10,210 bases of DNA, taken from the NCBI GenBank assembly GCA_025964295.1, contig JAOPZD010000511.1:1-10210 (forward strand), in the 5' to 3' direction. Shown piece by piece: positions 5,764-10,210 of this stretch. The translations under genes were made by a program, and so were the position numbers. The notes beneath the pieces are model-generated. The model searched no databases. It was given only the letters and a program-made list of their open reading frames with translations, and was not told the DNA's origin. Numbering within the stretch: position 1 is the stretch's first letter; each line of letters starts with the position of its first letter. The DNA comes from Conexibacter sp. Its GTDB lineage: Bacteria > Actinomycetota > Thermoleophilia > Solirubrobacterales > Solirubrobacteraceae.

Positions 5764-6048
5764 CTAGCGCCGGGGCGCGCCGCCGGCCATCGCCGGCAGG
5801 ATGACCAGGCTGTCGCCCTCGCCGACCGGCGTGGTCAGCCCGTCGAGGACGCGGACGTCCTCGTCGTTGAGGTAGACGTTGACGTAGCGGTTGAGCTCGC
5901 CCTCGGCGCCGAAGAGCTGGCCGCGGGTGTCGGGGTGCGCGGAGGCCAGGCCCTCGAGCACCTCGCCGACGGTGCTGCCGTCGGCGCTGACCTCACGCTC
6001 GCCGCCCACGGAGGGGCGCAGCACGGGGGGAATGCGGATCTTTGCCAT
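5764..6048 (-). CDS. cysO: CysO-like ubiquitin-fold sulfur carrier (MoaD/ThiS family), with tail after Gly-Gly
   Basis: A protein of 94 residues. The start MAKIRIPPVLRPSVGG, the middle RYVNVYLNDEDVR and the end GDSLVILPAMAGG closely match M. tuberculosis CysO (IPTILRPHTGG, RFVNIYVNDEDVR, GDSVTILPAVAGG, from memory). The Gly-Gly (codons 5779-5784) is the site that becomes a thiocarboxylate after adenylation; CysM then uses it as sulfur donor for cysteine. Unlike mature CysO, four more residues (Ala-Pro-Arg-Arg) precede the TAG at 5764-5766, so trimming to expose Gly-Gly would be needed, and the Mec-like JAMM peptidase is the obvious candidate. It lies 13 nt after the moeZ-like gene, almost surely in the same transcript. 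The ATG at 6046-6048 has only a weak GAG ribosome site. Its fit to CysO rather than MoaD rests on these motifs and on the cysM/mec context. Confidence 0.9.
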   Translation of the reverse strand: MAKIRIPPVLRPSVGGEREVSADGSTVGEVLEGLASAHPDTRGQLFGAEGELNRYVNVYLNDEDVRVLDGLTTPVGEGDSLVILPAMAGGAPRR

Positions 6049-6061
6049 AGCTGTCTCGACC

Positions 6062-7246
6062 CTAACCGGCCGCGGCGCAGAACGCCTCGTAGTCGGGGAA
6101 GACGCCGAGCTCGTCGTCGGTGATCTCGGAGGGCTCGCGCGAGCAGATCGGGCACTCCGGGTCGCGGCGGACCTTGAGCTCGGTCGTCGTGGCGCCGAGC
6201 GCGTCGTAGATGAGCAGGCGGCCGATCAGCGGGTCGCCCTCGCCGATGATGAGCTTGACGACCTCGGTGGCCTGCAGCAGGCCCATCGTCCCGGGCAGCA
6301 CGCCCAGGACGCCGTTGGCGCCGCAGGACGGCGCGAGCTCGGCCGGCGGCGGCTGGCGGAAGAGGCAGCGGTAGCACGGGCCGTCGTAGGGCGCGAAGAC
6401 GCTGAGCTGGCCCTCGAAGCCGAGGATCGCGGCGCTGACCACGGGGATCTTCAGGCGCACCGACGCGTCGTTGAGCAGGTAGCGCGTCGGGAAGTTGTCG
6501 ACCCCGTCGACCACGATGTCGTAGTCCTTGATGATGTCGACGATGTTGGAGGCGTCGAGGCGCACCTGGTACTTGCGCACGTCGACGTCCGGGTTGAGGT
6601 CGTGGATCGCCCGCTCGGCGCTGTCGACCTTCGGCGTGCCGACGCTCTCGGTCGTGTGGATGACCTGGCGCTGGAGGTTGGAGACGTCGACCACGTCGTC
6701 GTCGACGATGCCCAGCGTGCCGACGCCGGCCGCCGCGAGGTAGAGCGCGGTCGGCGAGCCGAGACCGCCGGCGCCCAGGAGCAGGACCTTGGCGTCGAGC
6801 AGCTTCTGCTGGCCCTCGACCCCGACCTCGGGGAGCAGGAAGTGGCGCGAGTAGCGCTGGCGCTGCTCGGGCGTGAACGTGCGCGGGACCTCGACGGCGT
6901 AGCCGCGGTCCTTCCACAGCGTGTAGCCGCCGGTCATCGACTCGACGTGCTCGTAGCCGAGCTCGTCGCGCAGCGTCTTGGCGGCCAGGGCGGAGCGGTT
7001 GCCCGAGGCGCAGTAGAGGACCACGCGCTGGGAGCGGTCCGGCGCGGCGCCCTCGATGCGGGACTCCAGATGGCCGCGCGGGACGTGCCGGGCGCCGGGC
7101 AGATGGCCGGCGTCCCACTCGTCGCTCTCGCGCACGTCGACGATGACGACCTGGTCGCCGCCGGTGACCTCGCTCACGGCGGAGGGGTCGACCTCGTCGA
7201 TCTGGGCCTTGACCTGCTTGATGTACTCGGCGCCGGAAGGGCTCAT
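6062..7246 (-). CDS. moeZ: Rhodanese-ThiF/MoeB fusion adenylyltransferase-sulfurtransferase (MoeZ-like, rhodanese first)
   Basis: A protein of 394 residues. Residues about 22-122 form a rhodanese domain with catalytic C79 in VVLYCASGNRS. Residues about 123-360 are an E1-like MoeB/ThiF domain: RYSRHFLLPEVG, nucleotide loop GAGGLG (158-163), VDDDVVDVSNLQRQ, C308 in SCGANGVLGVLPG, and zinc ligands C291/C294 and C365/C368 in two CxxC pairs. Expected role: adenylate the C-terminal Gly of a ubiquitin-fold carrier and replace AMP with sulfur carried as a persulfide on the rhodanese Cys, giving the thiocarboxylate. The partner is most likely the CysO-like protein encoded 13 nt downstream. In MoeZ and human MOCS3 the rhodanese domain is C-terminal; here the order is reversed. 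It may also serve MoaD or ThiS carriers encoded elsewhere. ATG at 7244-7246; the AGGTG ribosome site is 11 nt upstream and lies in a small inverted repeat. Confidence 0.92.
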   Translation of the reverse strand: MSPSGAEYIKQVKAQIDEVDPSAVSEVTGGDQVVIVDVRESDEWDAGHLPGARHVPRGHLESRIEGAAPDRSQRVVLYCASGNRSALAAKTLRDELGYEHVESMTGGYTLWKDRGYAVEVPRTFTPEQRQRYSRHFLLPEVGVEGQQKLLDAKVLLLGAGGLGSPTALYLAAAGVGTLGIVDDDVVDVSNLQRQVIHTTESVGTPKVDSAERAIHDLNPDVDVRKYQVRLDASNIVDIIKDYDIVVDGVDNFPTRYLLNDASVRLKIPVVSAAILGFEGQLSVFAPYDGPCYRCLFRQPPPAELAPSCGANGVLGVLPGTMGLLQATEVVKLIIGEGDPLIGRLLIYDALGATTTELKVRRDPECPICSREPSEITDDELGVFPDYEAFCAAAG

Positions 7247-7249
7247 CGG

Positions 7250-7261
7250 GGTGTATTCACC
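7250..7261. repeat. Short inverted repeat over the moeZ ribosome site
   Basis: GGTG (7250-7253) and CACC (7258-7261) around a TATT spacer, ending 3 nt before the moeZ ATG. The minus-strand AGGTG that could serve as Shine-Dalgarno is one arm, so folding or a bound regulator would cover it. Confidence 0.35.
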
Positions 7262-7291
7262 TAAACGTCGGTCGGGATTCGCGCTTCAGAA

Positions 7292-7297
7292 AGTGTA
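7292..7297 (-). promoter_or_regulatory. Candidate -10 element of the moeZ-cysO transcript
   Basis: TACACT on the minus strand matches TAnnnT and lies 45 nt before the moeZ ATG, giving a leader of about 39 nt. No clear -35 hexamer is visible 17 nt further upstream. It is the only convincing match in this intergenic region on that strand. Confidence 0.35.
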
Positions 7298-7331
7298 GCG
7301 CGCGACGACGGCGATGAGGAGAGGAGCGGTG

Positions 7332-7382
7332 GAGGTCACCGTTCATCCGGGGTGCCCCCCGGCGCCGGATGAACGGTGCCTC
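7332..7382. repeat. Long bulged inverted repeat in the moeZ/sensor-kinase intergenic region
   Basis: CACCGTTCATCCGG (7337-7350) is perfectly complementary to CCGGATGAACGGTG (7365-7378) around a 14-nt loop. After a single unpaired T at 7336, GAGG (7332-7335) pairs with CCTC (7379-7382), for 18 pairs in all. It lies between divergent genes and no T-tract flanks it. It could be a 5'-leader structure of the kinase mRNA, an operator, or a transcriptional insulator. The 240-nt gap holds no other gene I can support. Confidence 0.75.
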
Positions 7383-7469
7383 GCCACCTTGCCGCACCGG
7401 GTGACCTGAAGGTTGCCGGCCGGGACTTGCTGCACCAGGAGTATCGGAAGTGGTCGCAGCGGCCGATAT

Positions 7470-7483
7470 GGGGTCTAGACCCC
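7470..7483. promoter_or_regulatory. Perfect 14-bp palindrome just upstream of the sensor kinase start
   Basis: GGGGTCTAGACCCC is a perfect palindrome ending 3 nt before the ATG at 7487. It occupies the place where a Shine-Dalgarno sequence should be. It is a candidate operator for a dimeric regulator, perhaps the adjacent response regulator; that role is inferred from position only. Confidence 0.45.
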
Positions 7484-7486
7484 AAG

Positions 7487-8491
7487 ATGCGCAAGCCGAC
7501 GCTCGCCACCCAGATCCTCGCGATCAACGCCCTGCTGATCGTCGCCACCGGCGCGGCCGCGATCGCCGCCGCGCGCCTGTCGCTCGACGACGTCGTCGGC
7601 CGCCGCCAGGCGCTCGTGCTCGTCGCGGGCATCCTCGGCGCGGTGCTCGTCAACGGGGTCGTGCTGCGCCGCCGCTTCGCGCCGCTGGAGAAGCTCATCG
7701 ACGTCATGGAGCGCATCGACCTCGCCAGCCCCGGCCAGCGCGCCGACGTGCCCGAGGCCGACTCCGAGGACGTCATCCGGCTCGTGCAGGCGTTCAACCG
7801 CATGCTCGGCCGCCTCGAGGACGAGCGGACCCGGACCGCCGCGGCGGTGATCCAGGGCCAGGAGACCGAGCGCGCCCGCGTCGCGCGCGACCTGCACGAC
7901 GAGTGCAACCAGGCGCTGACCGCCGTCCTGCTGCGCCTGGAGGCCCACGTCCACGACGCGCCCGAGGAGCTGCGCGCGGAGCTGCGCGAGACCAAGACCG
8001 TCGCGATCGCCGCCATGGACGAGCTGCTGCGCCTGGCGCGCGAGCTGCGCCCCGCCGCGCTGGACGACCACGGGCTGGAGGCCGCGCTGCGCACCCAGCT
8101 CGAGCGCTTCACCGACCAGACGGGCGTGCCGTCGACGCTGCGCTGCTATGACGGGCTGGTGGACCTCGCCGACCACGAGCAGACCGTCGTCTACCGCGTC
8201 GTGCAGGAGTCGCTGTCGAACATCACGCGCCACGCGCAGGCCTCCAGCGTGGCGGTCGAGGTCGGCCTCGACCACGGGCGCCCGGTCGTCCGGGTCGTCG
8301 ACGACGGCGTCGGCTTCTCGCCCACCGCGGCCACCGACGGCATCGGGCTGGTCGGGATGCGCGAGCGCGCGCGCCTGGCGCGCGGGCGGCTGCAGGTCGC
8401 CTCGGCTCCGGGCCGCGGCACCGCGGTCGAGCTGCGCCTGGACCGCGACCTGTGGGTCACGTCGGCGCCCGACGAGGCGCGCGCGGCATGA
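7487..8491 (+). CDS. HisKA_3 (NarL-type) membrane sensor histidine kinase
   Basis: A protein of 334 residues. Two membrane helices at about residues 9-29 and 41-60 are separated by only about 11 residues, so there is almost no extracytoplasmic sensor. A HAMP linker follows (RRRFAPLEKLIDVMERID ... FNRMLGRLEDE). The HisKA_3 dimerisation helix carries the phospho-acceptor H137 in RARVARDLHDECNQALTAV. The ATPase domain has the N box (VVQESLSNITRHA), the G1 box VVDDGVGF and the G2 region GIGLVGMRERA. It would autophosphorylate at H137 and pass the phosphate to the response regulator encoded next, which overlaps by ATGA. I chose ATG 7487 because the helix begins right after it; the GTG at 7376 lies inside the inverted-repeat arm and would add a non-conserved 37-residue leader. 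No Shine-Dalgarno sequence is visible, so a leaderless or palindrome-controlled start is possible. Confidence 0.9.
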   Translation: MRKPTLATQILAINALLIVATGAAAIAAARLSLDDVVGRRQALVLVAGILGAVLVNGVVLRRRFAPLEKLIDVMERIDLASPGQRADVPEADSEDVIRLVQAFNRMLGRLEDERTRTAAAVIQGQETERARVARDLHDECNQALTAVLLRLEAHVHDAPEELRAELRETKTVAIAAMDELLRLARELRPAALDDHGLEAALRTQLERFTDQTGVPSTLRCYDGLVDLADHEQTVVYRVVQESLSNITRHAQASSVAVEVGLDHGRPVVRVVDDGVGFSPTAATDGIGLVGMRERARLARGRLQVASAPGRGTAVELRLDRDLWVTSAPDEARAA

Positions 8492-9120
8492 GGCTCCTGA
8501 TCGCCGACGACCACGGCGTGGTCCGCGGAGGGCTCAAGCTGCTGCTCGAGCGCCAGGCCGACATGGAGGTCGTCGCCGAGGCGGCCGACGGCGCCGAGGC
8601 GGTCGAGCGCGCGATCGCCGAGCGCCCCGACGTCTGCATCCTCGACGTCTCGATGCCCAAGCTGACCGGGCTGCAGGCCGCGCGCGAGATCAAGGCCCAT
8701 GCGCCCGACAGCGCGGTGCTGATCCTGTCGATGCACGACGACGACCGCTACCTGTTCGAGGCGCTGAAGGCGGGCGCCGGCGGCTACGTCCTCAAGAAGG
8801 AAGCCGACCAGTTCCTGGTCGACGCGGTCCGCGCGGTCGTGCGCAACGAGCCGTTCCTGACCAACGCCGCGCAGCGCGCGCTCGTGCGCGAGTGGATGGC
8901 CGACGACAGCACCGGTCCCGTCGAGCCGCTGACGCCGCGCGAGCAGGAGGTCCTCAAGCTGATCGCCGAGGCGCACACCAACCGCGAGATCGGCGAGATC
9001 CTGCACCTGGCGGAGAAGACCGTGGAGTCCCATCGCGGGAACCTGCTGCGCAAGCTCGGCATGCGCGATCGGGTCGAGCTGGTGCGCTACGCGATCCGCC
9101 GCGGGCTCATCGAGCCCTAG
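8488..9120 (+). CDS. NarL/FixJ-family (LuxR HTH) response regulator
   Basis: A protein of 210 residues. The receiver domain (1 to about 120) has acidic pair D7-D8 in LLIADDH, phospho-acceptor D53 in CILDVSMPK, S81 in LILSMHDDD and K103 in GYVLKKEA. The C-terminal LuxR-type helix-turn-helix (about 148-208) begins LTPREQEVLKLIAEAHTNREIGEIL and continues KTVESHRGNLLRKLGM. It is the cognate partner of the kinase encoded immediately upstream (ATGA overlap 8488-8491). The ATG at 8488 gives the normal receiver N-terminus, with GAGG at 8474-8477 as ribosome site; a GTG 36 nt upstream adds only kinase-frame shadow residues. Phosphorylation would promote dimerisation and DNA binding. Targets are unknown; the palindromes upstream of the kinase gene are candidates for autoregulation. 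Confidence 0.92.
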   Translation: MRLLIADDHGVVRGGLKLLLERQADMEVVAEAADGAEAVERAIAERPDVCILDVSMPKLTGLQAAREIKAHAPDSAVLILSMHDDDRYLFEALKAGAGGYVLKKEADQFLVDAVRAVVRNEPFLTNAAQRALVREWMADDSTGPVEPLTPREQEVLKLIAEAHTNREIGEILHLAEKTVESHRGNLLRKLGMRDRVELVRYAIRRGLIEP

Positions 9121-9181
9121 TCCGAAGGTCCGCGCGACGCGCCGGGGCGACGTCCGCTTGTCCGATGGGGCATCCTTGGCG

Positions 9182-10210
9182 GTGGTGAGCGAGCAGCAGG
9201 AGCACCCCGAGGGCGCCGTCGCGGCGCAGGAGCCGGTCCAGCCGGCCGCCGAGCCGGAGGCCCCCGTGGCCCCGCCGGTCCCGTCCGCGCAGGAGCCGCA
9301 GTCCGAAGAGACGCCCACGCCGGAGCAGCCGGCGGCGCAGACGCCTGCCGCGCCGGAGGAGGCGCCCCCCGCGGAGCAGCCCGCTCCGGCGGAGCCCGCG
9401 CCCGCCGCCCCGTCCCCCGCCGCCCCATCCCCCGAGCCCGTCGGCCCGAAGATCGTCGGCGTCGCCAAGGAGCGGACGCTGCCGGTCGTCAAGAAGCGGT
9501 TGCAGGAGAAGCCCAAGCGCGAGCCGCTGCCGTGGCCGGAGCTGCGCGCGGCCGTCGCCGCGACGCGCGACGACCTCGACGTCGCCGAGCTCAAGGAGCT
9601 CTTCCGCGGCTTCCCCGAGAAGCTGCGCGAGGAGGTCACCGAGAACGTCCGCGGGTTCAAGAAGGGCGCGCGGCGGCCGGTCTCCCAGCACGCCGCCAAG
9701 CAGCTCGCCCGCGCCGCGCACACCGCGCGCCGGATGAAGAAGAACTCCCACCCGTCCGGCGAGGTCGCCCAGGCGCTCGGCCAGGCGATGGCCGCGGAGC
9801 TGATCGCCTCGCTGGAGCCCGAGAAGGCCGCCCAGGTGATCCTGCCCAAGCGCGACCTGCTCGAGCGCGAGTCGCGCCAGGCCCAGCGCCGCGCCCGCGA
9901 CGAGGAGGACAAGCGCCGCGACGAGCAGCGCCGCAAGCGCCGCGACGACGCGCGCTCCTCCCGCCAGCAGACCTCGTTCGGCGAGTTCTCCGGGGCCAAG
10001 ATCAAGGGCCTCGACGAGCTCGCCGCGCTGTTCGCCGGCGACGAGCCGGAGGCCGAGGCGCCGCAGGCCGCGACGCCCGCCGCCGAGCCGGAGGCCCCGG
10101 TCACGCCCGCCACCACCGCCGAGCCCCAGGACGCGGCGCCCGAGGCCGACGCCCCGCTCGCGGGCGATCCCGACGTCGAGCCGCCCGTCACGCCGGCCAC
10201 CACAGCCGAG
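9182..10210 (+). CDS. Unrecognised Pro/Ala/Glu-rich protein with charged helical core, 3'-truncated
   Basis: The frame is open from GTG 9182 (a second GTG follows at 9185) to the right edge, 343 codons with no stop; third codon positions are almost all G/C as in the neighbours. Residues about 1-85 are low-complexity Pro/Ala/Glu/Gln sequence without helices. Residues about 86-285 look folded and strongly charged: KIVGVAKERTLPVVKKRLQE, LPWPELRAAVAATRDDLDV, ELFRGFPEKLREEVTENVRG, then a likely coiled coil rich in Arg/Asp/Glu/Lys (about 9860-9960). FGEFSGAKIKGLDELAALF precedes a second Pro/Ala/Glu-rich tail in which PVTPATTAE occurs twice, 29 residues apart. There is no signal peptide or membrane helix. 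I do not recognise the family. The start is uncertain because the only ribosome-like sequence is GGGG at 9167-9170. The 61-nt gap after the response regulator shows no terminator. Confidence 0.65.
   Translation, partial: MVSEQQEHPEGAVAAQEPVQPAAEPEAPVAPPVPSAQEPQSEETPTPEQPAAQTPAAPEEAPPAEQPAPAEPAPAAPSPAAPSPEPVGPKIVGVAKERTLPVVKKRLQEKPKREPLPWPELRAAVAATRDDLDVAELKELFRGFPEKLREEVTENVRGFKKGARRPVSQHAAKQLARAAHTARRMKKNSHPSGEVAQALGQAMAAELIASLEPEKAAQVILPKRDLLERESRQAQRRARDEEDKRRDEQRRKRRDDARSSRQQTSFGEFSGAKIKGLDELAALFAGDEPEAEAPQAATPAAEPEAPVTPATTAEPQDAAPEADAPLAGDPDVEPPVTPATTAE
10097..10210 (+). repeat. Direct repeat in the Pro/Ala/Glu-rich tail
   Basis: Nine codons encoding PVTPATTAE occur at 10097-10123 and again at 10184-10210, a period of 87 nt (29 codons). 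The copies differ only at third codon positions, and the second runs into the window edge, so more copies may follow. Confidence 0.6.

Noticed and set aside
5835..7118. 427-codon minus-strand frame across moeZ and cysO
   Set aside because: Out-of-frame shadow on the same strand, Arg/Pro/Ala-rich, while the moeZ and cysO frames show catalytic motifs.
7376..7486. Upstream GTG start of the sensor kinase
   Set aside because: The codon lies in the arm of the long inverted repeat and the added residues are not domain-like; the membrane helix starts just after ATG 7487.
8191..10203. 670-codon open frame on the minus strand
   Set aside because: It runs antisense to the kinase, response regulator and last gene, all of which have better support. 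Its sequence is Ser/Gly/Ala low complexity then Arg/Leu/Ala shadow; long antisense frames are usual at this GC content.

Overview
The window is very GC-rich (strong G/C preference at third codon positions), with short intergenic gaps and overlapping genes, as in high-GC actinobacteria. The gene set includes a CysO/Mec/CysM-type cysteine pathway, a NarL-type two-component pair, a penicillin acylase and a single TatA. I infer an actinobacterium, possibly of the Thermoleophilia/Solirubrobacterales kind; the phylum is fairly likely and the lower rank is a guess.

Layout: (1) 1-1733, plus strand: 3' part of a penicillin G acylase-like Ntn hydrolase, containing the self-processing site and the whole beta chain. 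(2) 1730-7246, minus strand: nine genes in one direction. In order of transcription they are a rhodanese-adenylyltransferase fusion (MoeZ-like), a CysO-like sulfur carrier, a STAS protein, a DUF2294 protein, CysM cysteine synthase, a small TatA, a Mec-type JAMM peptidase, a zinc-ribbon/DUF2007 membrane protein and an NmrA-like NAD(P)-binding protein. (3) 7247-7486: divergent intergenic region with a long bulged inverted repeat, a 14-bp perfect palindrome and a candidate moeZ promoter. (4) 7487-9120, plus strand: a HisKA_3 sensor kinase and a LuxR-type response regulator joined by an ATGA overlap. (5) 9182 to the right edge, plus strand: start of an unrecognised Pro/Ala/Glu-rich protein with a charged helical core.

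The most coherent story is in block 2. Four members of the protein-thiocarboxylate route to cysteine, known from Mycobacterium tuberculosis (MoeZ, CysO, CysM, Mec), lie within about 4.2 kb on one strand. The proposed scheme is that the fusion protein adenylates and sulfurylates CysO, CysM adds the thiocarboxylate to an activated serine (probably O-phosphoserine), and Mec releases cysteine. Two details differ from the M. tuberculosis arrangement as I recall it. The carrier ends in Gly-Gly followed by Ala-Pro-Arg-Arg, so it looks like a pro-protein that needs trimming, and the rhodanese domain lies before the adenylyltransferase domain rather than after it. Unexplained genes (STAS, DUF2294, TatA, zinc ribbon-DUF2007) are interleaved. 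Two tandem bulged hairpins of the same design sit between tatA and mec. All functional statements rest on motif recognition by eye; no database search was run.
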